A DNA stretch of 64,000 bases, taken from the NCBI RefSeq assembly GCF_036906915.1, contig NZ_JBAKHX010000009.1:91393-155392 (forward strand), read 5' to 3'. Below the pieces are notes generated by a model. The model had not been told where the DNA came from, ran no database searches, and saw only the letters and a program-made list of their open reading frames with translations. Source of the stretch: Phytohabitans sp036906915 (GTDB lineage Bacteria; Actinomycetota; Actinomycetes; Mycobacteriales; Micromonosporaceae). Made by a program: the position numbers and the translations under genes. This document shows positions 15,579 through 24,460 of this stretch, in pieces; position 1 is the first letter of the stretch, and each line of letters begins with the position of its first letter.

Positions 15579-16414
15579 GGCTGGGTCCGGGTGGCGGTGA
15601 AGGCGAACAGGCTGCGTTCCTGGGCGGGCAGCCCGGCGACGGTCGCGGACAGTTCGGCGGCGGCGGCCTGTACGTGCGCCGGCGGGACGGCGGGGAACAC
15701 TTCGGCGGCGGTTGAGGCGACGGCGAAGAACGAGAGCCGTTCGGCCGGTGTGCGGCGCAGCCGCAGGATGGCTCCGCATCGGACGGTGAGCCCGACGCCG
15801 GCGAACAGGTCGGACATGCCTTCCTCGGTGAGGATTTCTCGGTCCTCCTGCCGGGCGTGTACCTGGTGGCCGCGGCGGCGGAGCCGGTCGAGCAGCAGGT
15901 CCATGAGCGTGTCGTGGGACTCGGCGCGCATTGGCCAGGCGAGCCGGTCCGAGGGTCGGAACACGTTCTCGGGAGCGCTGAAGACGACCATCGCGTCCCG
16001 GGTGAGCAGCGGCGTGAGGCGGGTCAGGAGGGCGCGTTTGGCGGCGACGTGAAACAAAGAGTTGGCGCACACGACCAGCGACACGCTTTCAGGGGCCAAG
16101 GGCTCGGGCGCCTCGTCGGTGATGAGGTCGGTGTGGTGGAAGCTGACGCCAGGGCTGGTGGTGCGCCGCGCGATGTTGATCATCGCCGCTGAGGAGTCGA
16201 CGCCGTGGATGGTGGCGCTCGGGAAAGCGCGTCGCAGCAGGCGGGTGGAGTTGCCGGGGCCGCAGCCGAAATCGAGGATGGTGGCGGGATCGCGTGGGGC
16301 GAGCAGGGTGAGGGTGGCGGTGATTCGGTCGTGGGTGCCGAACCGGCGGGTGTGCTGGTCATAGGCGGCGGCGCTTTCGTCCCACAGCGCGCGGGTGGTG
16401 TCGATTGTGGTCAT
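15575..16414 (-). CDS. Class I SAM-dependent methyltransferase (279 aa)
   Basis: Motif I is ILDFGCGPGNSTRLLR (about residues 46-60), followed by HGVDSSAAMINIAR with the acidic residue that binds SAM ribose, and VSLVVCANSLFHV as motif IV. The type is UbiE/small-molecule methyltransferase. It probably methylates O, N or C on the pathway product (inference). It starts at ATG 16414, 26 bp after the glycosyltransferase gene, and its TGA overlaps the start of the PurF-like gene. Confidence 0.85.
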   Translation of the reverse strand: MTTIDTTRALWDESAAAYDQHTRRFGTHDRITATLTLLAPRDPATILDFGCGPGNSTRLLRRAFPSATIHGVDSSAAMINIARRTTSPGVSFHHTDLITDEAPEPLAPESVSLVVCANSLFHVAAKRALLTRLTPLLTRDAMVVFSAPENVFRPSDRLAWPMRAESHDTLMDLLLDRLRRRGHQVHARQEDREILTEEGMSDLFAGVGLTVRCGAILRLRRTPAERLSFFAVASTAAEVFPAVPPAHVQAAAAELSATVAGLPAQERSLFAFTATRTQP

Positions 16415-16440
16415 GGCAGGGGAGGCCCTTCCGGCGGTGG

Positions 16441-17400
16441 TCAGCTGGTGACGGTGGGGGCGTGGCGGGCGTAGAGGTCTTCGATGAGGCGGATGCGCTG
16501 TTCGAGGTCGGGGGGGAACGTCGGCACGCGGCGGGGCCGGCCAGTGGTGTCGATCGCGGCGAACGAGCCGGTGATGCGGGCGCAGACGGCGCGTTTGCGT
16601 GCCATGTGGCGGCGGGTGTCGGCGAAGTCGATGATCTCCGCGGCGGTGGCTGGGTCGGCGGCGGTGCCGGCGTCGAGTTGCTGCTGGTAGGTGGTCATGG
16701 AGAACCCGCCGATGTGGTGCAGGGCGTCGATGTCGGTGTAGGCGGCGGTATGGCCGGTGTACGCGAAGGCGAGGGTGAGCAGCTTCATGGGCGTGTAGTC
16801 GTCGCGCAGCAGCTGGTGGTCGGCGAGGAAGCCGCGGAAGCCGGGCGTGAGCGTGGCCAGGTCGGCGGCGGTGTACTTGTCGGCGGTGACGTGGCAGCGG
16901 GGCCGTACGTCGTCGAGTGCCGTACGGTGGCAGATGCCGGCGTAGGAGCCGCCGAGTAGCAGGCCGTCCTTCGTGTGGGTGTGCGGGCCGCACACCTCCC
17001 GGTGCGCGCGGGTCAGGATGGTGTCCTCGGGTTGGGCCCAGATCGGGGTGCCGGTGAACACCGCGTCGTGGCGTTCCAGCAGTGTGGTCAGGTCACCGGT
17101 GATGTCGGCGGTGACGACGATGTCGGAGTCCATGAACGCGAAGAACTCCTCGTGCGCGAATGTGTCGGCGAGCTGGCACAGGGCCTTGCCGAGCGGGATG
17201 ACCTCGCCGGTGCTCAGGTCGTGCACGGTCAGGTGCTCGTGCTGGGCGGCGATGTGGTGCAGCAGCGCGACCTCGTCTGGCGGGCAGCCGTTGGCGACGA
17301 GCCGATAGGTCCAGGGTGTGTGGGTGGTGAGCAGGGGGGCGAAGCGGCCCAGAGCCGCGACGGTCCCACGGATGTAGATGACGTTGACGGTGGGCGTCAT
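16441..17400 (-). CDS. GT-A-like glycosyltransferase (319 aa)
   Basis: The N-terminus VNVIYIRGTVAALGRFAPLL and a metal-binding D-S-D motif at residues 91-93 (FFAFMDSDIVV) fit a GT-A (family 2-like) nucleotide-sugar transferase. No membrane segment is evident. The donor may be a sugar nucleotide shaped by the SDR at 20827-21777 (inference). The ATG at 17400 overlaps the preceding stop by 4 bp. The call rests on the overall GT-A pattern, so a non-GT nucleotidyl-type fold cannot be excluded. Confidence 0.6.
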   Translation of the reverse strand: MTPTVNVIYIRGTVAALGRFAPLLTTHTPWTYRLVANGCPPDEVALLHHIAAQHEHLTVHDLSTGEVIPLGKALCQLADTFAHEEFFAFMDSDIVVTADITGDLTTLLERHDAVFTGTPIWAQPEDTILTRAHREVCGPHTHTKDGLLLGGSYAGICHRTALDDVRPRCHVTADKYTAADLATLTPGFRGFLADHQLLRDDYTPMKLLTLAFAYTGHTAAYTDIDALHHIGGFSMTTYQQQLDAGTAADPATAAEIIDFADTRRHMARKRAVCARITGSFAAIDTTGRPRRVPTFPPDLEQRIRLIEDLYARHAPTVTS

Positions 17401-18383
17401 GTGCTCTCCAGCGAGGAGGTGAGCGTGTTCAGCAGGTCGTCGGTGGGCAGGTCGTCGACGCGTAGGTGCAGGTGCCCGTGGACGCCGTGCTCGTCGGGGG
17501 TGCGGACGGTCGCGCCGGCCGCGCGCAGCCGCGCGGTGACGCCGGCCGGGTCGGCGGGAGCGAACAGGACGCCGTGGCCCTGCCCGGGCGAGTGCGCGAT
17601 GCCGGCGCGGGCCAGCAGCTCGCCGGCCTGGCGGCGGTTGGCCTGCACCAGGCTCCGGTTGCGGTCCAGGTGCGCCGGGTCGTTGAGGCTGGCCAGGGCG
17701 GCGGCCTGGCCGGGGCGGCTGACGTCGTAGCGCAGGATCGTCGGCCCGTGTGAGTGCATGACGTGGGGGTGGGCGAGCAGGTAGCCGACCCGCAGCCCGA
17801 ACAGGTGGTGGGCTTTGGAGAAGGTGCGGCATACGAGGATCCGGGCGCCGGAGGTGACGGTGTCGCGGATGGCGGCGGTCAGGTCGTCGTCCTGGTATTC
17901 GCCGTAGACGTTGTCATAGACGAGGGCGGCCCCGTCCGGCAGCGCGCGGGCCAGCGTCCGCGCCTCGTGCAGGGGCACGGTGGCGCCGGTTACGCAGTGC
18001 GGGCTGTCCAGCAGGATCAGTCGGGTGTGCGCGGTGATCGCGGCGGTGATGGCGGCGAGGTCATGGGCGTAGCCGGCCAGCGGAACGAGCCGGGGACGCA
18101 TCCCGTACGCCGCGGTGAGGTGGGCATAGGGGGGCCAGGAGGGGGCCGAGCAGATCACCTCGCCGCCGGCCGGCGCCTGCCGGGCGATCGTGGAGTGCAG
18201 CAGGGCCGCGGTGCCGGGTCCGACGCGCACACCCGCGTCCGGGATGGCGTAGTGCGCGGCGAGCGCGTGCCGTAGGCCGGCCGAGTCCGGGTCGGGTGCG
18301 GCGTCGACGTTGGCGGCCTCGTGGTACGCGGCGAGCGCGGCCGGCGACGGGCGGGGAACGGGCATGCTGGTGTCGGCGGTCAT
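17397..18383 (-). CDS. HisC-like PLP-dependent aminotransferase (328 aa)
   Basis: A fold-type I aminotransferase of the HisC/CobC kind. The PLP lysine is Lys190 in RTFSKAHHLFGLRVGYL; VYDNVYGEY supplies the usual Asp/Tyr of the cofactor pocket; a C-terminal HLHLRV precedes the end. It is slightly shorter than typical HisC. It starts at ATG 18383, overlapping the radical SAM stop (ATGA), and its own TGA overlaps the glycosyltransferase start. It likely installs or removes an amino group on the pathway intermediate. Confidence 0.85.
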   Translation of the reverse strand: MTADTSMPVPRPSPAALAAYHEAANVDAAPDPDSAGLRHALAAHYAIPDAGVRVGPGTAALLHSTIARQAPAGGEVICSAPSWPPYAHLTAAYGMRPRLVPLAGYAHDLAAITAAITAHTRLILLDSPHCVTGATVPLHEARTLARALPDGAALVYDNVYGEYQDDDLTAAIRDTVTSGARILVCRTFSKAHHLFGLRVGYLLAHPHVMHSHGPTILRYDVSRPGQAAALASLNDPAHLDRNRSLVQANRRQAGELLARAGIAHSPGQGHGVLFAPADPAGVTARLRAAGATVRTPDEHGVHGHLHLRVDDLPTDDLLNTLTSSLEST

Positions 18384-19474
18384 CGGTGGCCGCCGGGCAG
18401 GACCGTCAGCGGGAGCCGTGTACGCCCGTCCTTGTCGTCGATGCGCAGGTCGTTGCGGGCCAGGAATGTGTTGAACGAGCCGGGGGCGAGTGTGGTGCCG
18501 GCCAGCTCGTGGACCAGGGGCGCGATCCGCTCTCGCAATTGTTGATCGCTGAGGTTCGCCGGCAGGTGGACCCCGAGATCCTCGGCGCCGCTCGGGCATG
18601 GTGTCAGCCACCCTTCGACGGACAGTTTCAGCCCGTAGAAGCCCTCCTGGCAGTAGATCGCGCAGCTGCGGCACCGCGCGCCGCGGAAGGTGCTTTCGTG
18701 GCTGTCCTTGACGCGGATCTGCACGCCGCCGTGGTTGAACCAGCGGATGACGCAGCCCTTGCGGTGCTGCTCGATGCCGCCGCCGAGCTCGGCGGCCAGG
18801 CGCTGGCTGAGCGCGTCCAGCGGCACGAACTCCTGCTGCCACAGGGTGCGGGTCGAGGGTGTGTAGTACAGGTCGAGCAGTGACACGTACACCGTTCCCG
18901 CGCCGGCGCGGGCGTGCAGGTCGGCGATGGTGCGGATGATGGCCGCGATCTGGTTGAGGTTGCGGCGCATGACGACGACGTTGACCCCGACGGTCAGGCC
19001 GGCGGCCAGCGACAGGCCGATCGCGTCCAGGGCACGGTCGTGGTCGGCTGGCCGGCCTCGCATGATTTGGTGTGACAACTCCCGGTCGTGGGAGTCCAGC
19101 GACACCTTGATCACGTCCAGGTGCGGGGCGAGCCGGTCGAGCTGTTGCGGCAGCTTGCGCCCGTTGGTGGTCAGCTCGACGCGCCGGTATCGGCTGCGGG
19201 CGTGGGCCACCAGCGCCGGCAGATCGGGGTTCAGGGTCGGCTCGCCGCCGGTGAAGGAGATTCCGCCGATCACGCCGCCGTCGGCGAGCGCGTCGAGGAC
19301 GCGCTGGTAGGCGGGCGTGCTCAGCCGGCGGCCCCGCAGGGTGGCGGGGACGTGGTTCTCCATGCCGGCGTCTTTCGGGCAGTAGACGCACGAGAGGTTG
19401 CATTGGTTGGCCACGGAGGCGCGCACGAACCGCAGTGCCTCGTCTGGCTGGGGATCGGCGCGGTGCTCGGTCAT
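18380..19474 (-). CDS. Radical SAM protein, MoaA-like with C-terminal Cys cluster (364 aa)
   Basis: The radical SAM cluster motif is CNLSCVYC (Cys25, Cys29, Cys32), followed by ISFTGGEPTLNPDL and VELTTNG. The C-terminal part has ARCRSCAIYC and LTPCPSG, probably a second (auxiliary) Fe-S cluster, as in MoaA or SPASM/twitch enzymes. Its substrate is unknown; GTP or an aminated sugar or nucleotide would fit the neighbours, but that is inference. The ATG at 19474 lies 12 bp after the preceding gene. Confidence 0.9.
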   Translation of the reverse strand: MTEHRADPQPDEALRFVRASVANQCNLSCVYCPKDAGMENHVPATLRGRRLSTPAYQRVLDALADGGVIGGISFTGGEPTLNPDLPALVAHARSRYRRVELTTNGRKLPQQLDRLAPHLDVIKVSLDSHDRELSHQIMRGRPADHDRALDAIGLSLAAGLTVGVNVVVMRRNLNQIAAIIRTIADLHARAGAGTVYVSLLDLYYTPSTRTLWQQEFVPLDALSQRLAAELGGGIEQHRKGCVIRWFNHGGVQIRVKDSHESTFRGARCRSCAIYCQEGFYGLKLSVEGWLTPCPSGAEDLGVHLPANLSDQQLRERIAPLVHELAGTTLAPGSFNTFLARNDLRIDDKDGRTRLPLTVLPGGHR

Positions 19475-19486
19475 GGTGGGCCGCCC

Positions 19487-20830
19487 TTACGCGTCGATGT
19501 AGGGGGAGAGCGCACGGTTCGCCTCGCGGACGATGGCCGTGTAGCGCGGGTCGTGCAGGCCGGTGACCTGGGCCTGGTAGTAGTCGATCTCGGCCCAGTC
19601 GGTGAGGGTGTGCGGCATCGTGACGCCTCGGCGGCGCAGCATCTTTTCGATCGGGGTTCCCGGCCACGGCTCCAAGAAATGGATCTTGCATTGGTGGGCG
19701 GGGTCGAGGTCGCGGATGGCGAAGGCGCAGTCGATGGTTTGCTGGTAGTGGCCCGGATCGGCATCTGGCCAGCCGACGATGAAGGTGAACATGCCCCGGA
19801 CCCCGGCGGCGCTGAGCCGGCGCACCATGTGCGCGATGCCGGCCGGGTCGTACCGCTTGTTCGACAGCTTGATCAGTTCCGGCACGGGTGTCTCCATCCC
19901 GACCAGGACCCGACACAGGCCGGCGGCGGCCGCCGCGTGCAGTTGGCTGTCGGGCATCGCCTGCAGGTCGGCCGGGTGCAGGCTCGCCGCCCACGGCAGG
20001 GCGACCTGTTCGGCGATGCGGGCCGCGAACTCGCCGGCCCGCTGCGGGTCGTGGAAGAAGTTCGGGTCGTGCAGCTTGATCCCGCCGGCCCGAGCCCGGG
20101 CGGCCATGTCCGCGATCACCTCGACCGCCCGAGCCACGGGCCGTACGTACCAGGAGTGCCCGGAGGTCTCCGGCTCGGAGCAGAACGTGCAGCGGCGCAG
20201 GCAGCCCTCGGAGGTCACGTAGTTGACGGTCCGTTCGGCGATCGCCACGTCCGGGTTGACGTAGGGTTCCCAGTCGGTGATCAGCTCCAGGGACGGGACC
20301 GGATCGACAGCGTCGATGGTGCCGCCGCGGTGCGGGCGGGCCGGCGTGAGGGGCAGCGGTGTGCCGCCTTCGGTGAGGATTCTCGGGTCCTGCGGGGACG
20401 GCGGGGGCGCGGTGCCGGTGAGCCGGCGCAGCAGCAGCGCGAACCCGGCATGGCCGAAGCCGGGCACGACCGCATGCGCGGCCGACTGGGCGAGAGTTTC
20501 GGCCGGGAACAGGGTGGGGTGCGGGCCGCCCCAGACGACGTAGGCGCCCAGCGATCGAGCCAGGTCGGAAGCGTCGAGCGCGTCGCGCAGCGCGGCGCCG
20601 GTCATTGCGGTCACCGCGAGCACGTCCCGCGGGCCGAGGGCGGCCACCCGGGTGCGCCACTCGGGGTCGACCCGCGCGTCGATCAGGTGCACGGCCAGGC
20701 CGGTGGCGCCGGCGGCGGGGGTCAGGTAACACGCCCACCACGGCGTCCAGGTCTGTTCCTGCCCGGCCGCGGTGGCGTAGTTGGCCTTGGCCATGGTTCG
20801 TGGCTGGAAGAACCACACGTCAGTGATCAC
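19487..20830 (-). CDS. Cobalamin-binding-type radical SAM protein (447 aa)
   Basis: The N-terminal Rossmann-like part (DVLAVTAMTG, VVWGGPHPTLFP) is the B12-binding domain seen in B12 radical SAM enzymes. The cluster motif CLRRCTFC (Cys210, 214, 217) starts the TIM-barrel part, with VLVGMETPVPEL downstream. Members do C-methylation, ring contraction or other radical chemistry. No DxHxxG B12 ligand is obvious, as in many of this class. The GTG at 20830 overlaps the SDR stop (GTGA), so the gene starts there and not at longer open-frame starts inside the SDR gene. Confidence 0.88.
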   Translation of the reverse strand: MITDVWFFQPRTMAKANYATAAGQEQTWTPWWACYLTPAAGATGLAVHLIDARVDPEWRTRVAALGPRDVLAVTAMTGAALRDALDASDLARSLGAYVVWGGPHPTLFPAETLAQSAAHAVVPGFGHAGFALLLRRLTGTAPPPSPQDPRILTEGGTPLPLTPARPHRGGTIDAVDPVPSLELITDWEPYVNPDVAIAERTVNYVTSEGCLRRCTFCSEPETSGHSWYVRPVARAVEVIADMAARARAGGIKLHDPNFFHDPQRAGEFAARIAEQVALPWAASLHPADLQAMPDSQLHAAAAAGLCRVLVGMETPVPELIKLSNKRYDPAGIAHMVRRLSAAGVRGMFTFIVGWPDADPGHYQQTIDCAFAIRDLDPAHQCKIHFLEPWPGTPIEKMLRRRGVTMPHTLTDWAEIDYYQAQVTGLHDPRYTAIVREANRALSPYIDA

Positions 20831-21777
20831 CGCGGTTGTCCCATGGTGGCGAGCCGGCCGGTCCCGGTGGCGGGCAGGTCGGCGGGGAAGTCCGTGTGCA
20901 GGTAGGCGGTAAGCGCCTGCTGCCAGCCACGCATCCGGTCCAGGCCGAGGCGGGCGGCGGCGGTGTTGTGCAGCACCTCGCACACGGGCCGGGTCACCGG
21001 GTAACGGGCGGTGAAGAACGAGGAGGCGACGGGCTCCAGCCGGATCCGGTCGTTGACGCCGAGCGCGTGCAGCAGGTGCGCGGCGACGTCGTACCGGCAA
21101 GCGGCACCATGCCCGGCGAGGTGAAACAACCCGTCCCAGCCGACAGCGGCCAGCCCCAGCAGTGCCGCGGCGAAGTCACGGGTGTAAGTGGGGGTGCCGG
21201 TCCGATCGGTGACGGCGTGAATGACCGGGGCGCCGGCGCGGATCTGCGCTAGGACCGCGCCGACGAACTTGTGGTCGCGTTGGCCGCCGCCCATCATCCA
21301 GCCGGCCCGGACGATCGCCGCGCGGGCGCAGTACCGCCGGATGGCCTCCTCGCCGGCATACTTGCTGGCGCCATACGTGTTGATCGGGTTCACCGGGTCG
21401 GTTTCGTGGTAGCCGTTGGCGTTGTGGCCGTCGAAGACCCCCGCGGTGCTGATGTAGGCCAGCGGGATTTCCCTGCTGGCGGCGGCGCGGGCGACGTGGG
21501 CGGTACCGGCGGCGTTGGTCAGCATCGCCGCGGCCGGATCCCGCTCGCACTGCTCAAGGTCCGTCAGGGCCGCCAGGTGCACCAGCACGTCCGGACCGAT
21601 GTCCTCGACGGCCTCCTCGACGGCGGCGCCGTCGCGAACGTCCAGGCGGGGCATGCCGGGCTGGATGTCGGTGGCGACGACCCGGTACCCGGCGGCGGAC
21701 GCGGCGGGCACGAGCGCGGAGCCCAGCATCCCCGCCGCACCGGTGATCAGCATCGTCGGCGGTCTGTGTTCCCGCAT
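20827..21777 (-). CDS. NAD(P)-dependent SDR, RmlD/epimerase-like; first gene of biosynthetic operon
   Basis: 316 residues. The Rossmann motif is TGAAGMLG near residue 12, the catalytic pair is Tyr135/Lys139 in YGASK, and STAGVFDG matches the RmlD-type active-site strand. It resembles dTDP-4-dehydrorhamnose reductase and related sugar epimerases/reductases. The ATG at 21777 has GGAGGT 8 nt upstream, the best ribosome site in the operon. The upstream region carries twin 17-bp palindromes. It suggests that the product has a modified sugar or sugar-like unit. Confidence 0.85.
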   Translation of the reverse strand: MREHRPPTMLITGAAGMLGSALVPAASAAGYRVVATDIQPGMPRLDVRDGAAVEEAVEDIGPDVLVHLAALTDLEQCERDPAAAMLTNAAGTAHVARAAASREIPLAYISTAGVFDGHNANGYHETDPVNPINTYGASKYAGEEAIRRYCARAAIVRAGWMMGGGQRDHKFVGAVLAQIRAGAPVIHAVTDRTGTPTYTRDFAAALLGLAAVGWDGLFHLAGHGAACRYDVAAHLLHALGVNDRIRLEPVASSFFTARYPVTRPVCEVLHNTAAARLGLDRMRGWQQALTAYLHTDFPADLPATGTGRLATMGQPR

Positions 21778-21887
21778 GTGGGCGTACCTCCAGCAGGGGT
21801 GAGCAGCCCTTGCCGCGCTGAGGCGGCAGGGCCGACAGCGTGGTGCCTTCGCCCGTCAGCATGTCTGCGTGGGCCATCGGTGCGGCA

Positions 21888-21932
21888 GTGTGAGCGGCTC
21901 ACACAGACGGCGGATGTGTGAGCTGCTCACAC
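21888..21932. promoter_or_regulatory. Twin 17-bp palindromic operators
   Basis: GTGTGAGCGGCTCACAC (21888-21904) and GTGTGAGCTGCTCACAC (21916-21932) are perfect palindromes that differ only at the central base and are 28 bp apart centre to centre. They lie 111-155 bp upstream of the seven-gene operon. The half-site TGTGA resembles CRP-type sites, but the spacing is one base shorter. Confidence 0.8.
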
Positions 21933-21998
21933 GCAACTCGGGCATTGCCCGACGGACGCCAGGCCGCGAGAGGCCGCCCGTGCACAAATCCTTTGGTA

Positions 21999-22017
21999 GT
22001 GATGCCGGCGGCATCAC
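21999..22017. repeat. Palindrome GATGCCGSCGGCATC, occurrence 1
   Basis: The core GATGCCGGCGGCATC (22001-22015) is extended here to 9-bp arms around one central base. The same 15-mer (with C at the centre) occurs at 29000, 30980 and 41265. Confidence 0.7.
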
Positions 22018-22105
22018 CAGTCGTCGACGACCGGCCCCAAGTTGTCGCCTCGCCGTCCTTGCCGAACCGGTCTCGTTCGGCCCGTTGGTCTGTGATTCTT
22101 GATCA

Positions 22106-22624
22106 ATGACGGCTTGGCTGTGGCCTCCCCTACTGGGTGAGCGGGTCTTGCTTCGAACTCCCAGGGCCGGTGATGAGGCGGCGCTCATTGAGATGGCGAC
22201 CGACGCGCGGGTCCGCGCCTATGTCGGTGGCCCCGTCGATCGCAACGTCGCCGTCGCGAATGCCGCCGAGACGGTCACTAACCCGGCATGGGGCCAGTTC
22301 GTGATCACGGATCTCAGTACGGGCGTGGTGATCGGCAGCGGTGATCTGGCCCGTAAGCGAGGCCCGTGGGAGGTGTCTTACCAGCTTCGGCATGCGTACT
22401 GGGGTAAGGGTCTGGGCAGCGAGGCGGTGACGTTGATCTGCGCCTGGTTCTTCGCGCACACCGATGACGATCTACTGATCGCCGTCACGCAGCAGGCCAA
22501 TGTTCGATCCCGCCGACTACTGGCGCGCGTCGGCGCGGTGCACGCCGGCTCGTTCGAGGCGTACGGGCGGATGCAGGAACGGTTCGAGTTCCGCCGATCC
22601 TGGGTTGCGGCCATCGACGGCTGA
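22106..22624 (+). CDS. GNAT-family N-acetyltransferase, RimJ/RimL type (172 aa)
   Basis: The start GERVLLRTPRAGDEAALIEMA and the acetyl-CoA motif YWGKGLGSEAVTLICAW are typical of RimJ/RimL-like GNAT enzymes that acetylate protein N-termini or small molecules; N-VRSRRLLARVGAVHAG is the usual final strand. It is divergent from the biosynthetic operon across the twin palindromes, so it may be co-regulated, for example as a self-protection acetyltransferase (inference). Confidence 0.85.
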   Translation: MTAWLWPPLLGERVLLRTPRAGDEAALIEMATDARVRAYVGGPVDRNVAVANAAETVTNPAWGQFVITDLSTGVVIGSGDLARKRGPWEVSYQLRHAYWGKGLGSEAVTLICAWFFAHTDDDLLIAVTQQANVRSRRLLARVGAVHAGSFEAYGRMQERFEFRRSWVAAIDG

Positions 22625-22954
22625 TCGACTGCGGCGGCATCTAGGCTGCCGCTCGTGGGCATTGTGGACGCGGTGCGCCGGATGTTAGTCGGTGCCTATT
22701 GCGTTCCTGTGCTTCGTTTGCGTCGGATCTCGGCCGGTCTGGCGAGGTTCAACTTCACCGTCGAGCGCTACGTGTGTGAGCCCAGACAGCACCGACCGCT
22801 CGTCGAGCGGGTGAGTACGAAAAGGACCATGAGGGGTTCCCTTGCGGGTGATCTCAGGTCGGGACCACACTGGCCCGGCAAGGCACCGTCAGCGCGCCGG
22901 CCCGTCCGGCGATGCGCTGCGAACCCTCGCCGAGGTTAGTGGGGTGGGTCCTGG
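22625..22954. other. Intergenic region before the regulator gene
   Basis: 330 bp. A 94-residue open frame (22655-22939) overlaps into the start region of the next gene; its composition is not convincing and it is left out. I see no hairpin of note. Confidence 0.35.
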
Positions 22955-24460
22955 ATGCCGCGTGGACGGCATGCTCGCGCGTGTGCTCGGGAGCAACGTC
23001 GCAGGTGTCTGGAGGCGGGTGAGGATCTCGATCCGCACGGTGACGCGGTACGTACGCTCGCCGGCCGGATCCGTGACTGCTGCGCGGTGACGATGCTGAA
23101 GGCGAACCGGCTGGCCCGGGGGCTGACAGTGGATCAGGCCGTCGCCGCGCTCCACGCCGTGTACGAGCAGGCAACGCAACAGCAGTGCCGGCTCACCCGC
23201 GAGCAGCTGACGCACTTCGAGAGCGGCGGCCGGCCAAGCAGCCGCTACCAGGACGTGTTCTGCCGGTTCTACCGCACAGGCCCGGTACAAATGGGCTGGG
23301 CCGTCGACTACTCGGCGCAGCCGGTCACCGACGCGGCGCCCGCGATGTGGTTGACCCCTAGCTGCGCAGGTCCGGTAGATGATTCTCTGGAGAACGGAGT
23401 ACATGCCGCCAAGGAGGCCACCATGCTGCGCCGTTCCCTGCTGCGCACGACCGCCACCGCCGGCATCCTGCTCCCCGTCGCGATACTCGACGAGGCGGAC
23501 GGCATCCGCGCGCGCATGGACCGAGCCCTGGACTCAGGGTCGCTGACCGACGGCGACCTAGACAGGTGGGGGCAGACGGTGCAGGAGCGTGGGCATGCGT
23601 TCAAGACCATGCCCGCCCGGGAGGTCCTGATCGAGGTGATCGCAGACTTCGCCGAACTGCTCACCCACGCCGGTCACCATCAACCAACCGCGGTCCAGGC
23701 CCGGCTATGCGGGCTCTCCAGCCGGCTGGCGGGCATCGCCGGAAATGTGCTGACCGACATCGGTGACGTCCGCGCGGGGGGTCGCTGGTTCGCCACGGCG
23801 GTACGTGCGGCCGACCAGGCCGGAGACCGGTCCTTGCATGCCTGGGTGCTGGCCCGGCAGGCAACGGTCGGGCTATACCTAGGCCAATCCGCTGAGACCG
23901 CGATTTCGCGGGCGGTCGAAGCCCAACGCCGCGCCGGTCGGGTCCGTTGTTCCGGCGCAGTCCTTGCCGCTGCCACCGAGGCACGAGCCTGGGCGCGCTT
24001 GGGGCATGCCGCCGCCGCGAGGAACGCCCTGGGTCGGGCCCGGACCATCGCGGAGGGCCTGCCGGAGGCCGACCGCGCGAATTCGATCTTCGGCTACCCC
24101 CATCGGCAGCTCAGCTTCCACGTCGCCTCGACGCTGACGTTGGTTGGGAGTGTGCGCGAGGCCGAACGCGCCACCCGGGAGGCGCTGTCGCAGTACCCTG
24201 CCGGCGAGTACGTGAACCCGGCCTTGATCTGCCTCGACAAGGCCGCCTGCATCATGCGCGCGGGTGATCCGGCAGCCGGACACCGGCACGCCCTACAGAC
24301 TCTCACCGCGGTTCCGACGCAGTATCGGACCGCGCTGGTGCTGTCCCGGGCGCGTGAGCTCGCCACCGTTGCACTCGACGCCGGCGAGGCGTCGCAACGG
24401 CGCGCTCGAGACTTCACGGCGGCCGTGAACGCGTTGGAGCATGCGGCCACCGGCACCTGA
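22955..24460 (+). CDS. XRE-type transcriptional regulator with TPR-like C-terminus (501 aa)
   Basis: The N-terminal region carries CLEAGEDLDPHGDAVRTLAG and LKANRLARGLTVDQAVAALH, a layout common in actinomycete XRE regulators with large sensor domains. From about residue 180 the protein is a series of helix pairs rich in Ala and Arg, as in tetratricopeptide-like ligand- or peptide-binding domains. The ATG at 22955 is the first start after an in-frame TAG. It sits just beyond the seven-gene operon, so it is a candidate pathway regulator and may bind the twin palindromes (inference). Confidence 0.7.
   Translation: MPRGRHARACAREQRRRCLEAGEDLDPHGDAVRTLAGRIRDCCAVTMLKANRLARGLTVDQAVAALHAVYEQATQQQCRLTREQLTHFESGGRPSSRYQDVFCRFYRTGPVQMGWAVDYSAQPVTDAAPAMWLTPSCAGPVDDSLENGVHAAKEATMLRRSLLRTTATAGILLPVAILDEADGIRARMDRALDSGSLTDGDLDRWGQTVQERGHAFKTMPAREVLIEVIADFAELLTHAGHHQPTAVQARLCGLSSRLAGIAGNVLTDIGDVRAGGRWFATAVRAADQAGDRSLHAWVLARQATVGLYLGQSAETAISRAVEAQRRAGRVRCSGAVLAAATEARAWARLGHAAAARNALGRARTIAEGLPEADRANSIFGYPHRQLSFHVASTLTLVGSVREAERATREALSQYPAGEYVNPALICLDKAACIMRAGDPAAGHRHALQTLTAVPTQYRTALVLSRARELATVALDAGEASQRRARDFTAAVNALEHAATGT

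Larger units (their letters stand above)
21778..22105. other. Divergent control region of the biosynthetic operon
   Basis: 328 bp between the SDR gene (leftward) and the GNAT gene (rightward). It contains the twin palindromes 21888-21904 and 21916-21932 and a longer palindrome at 21999-22017. I see no gene. Confidence 0.7.

Noticed and set aside
17397..20816. One continuous 1139-codon leftward frame across two radical SAM genes
   Set aside because: It is a shadow in GC-rich DNA; only its last 328 codons, from ATG 18383, are real, as shown by the PLP lysine motif and the ATGA overlap.
19088..20905. 605-codon rightward frame opposite the biosynthetic operon
   Set aside because: Gly/Arg/Val-rich antisense composition with no domain; the opposite strand carries clear Fe-S and Rossmann motifs.
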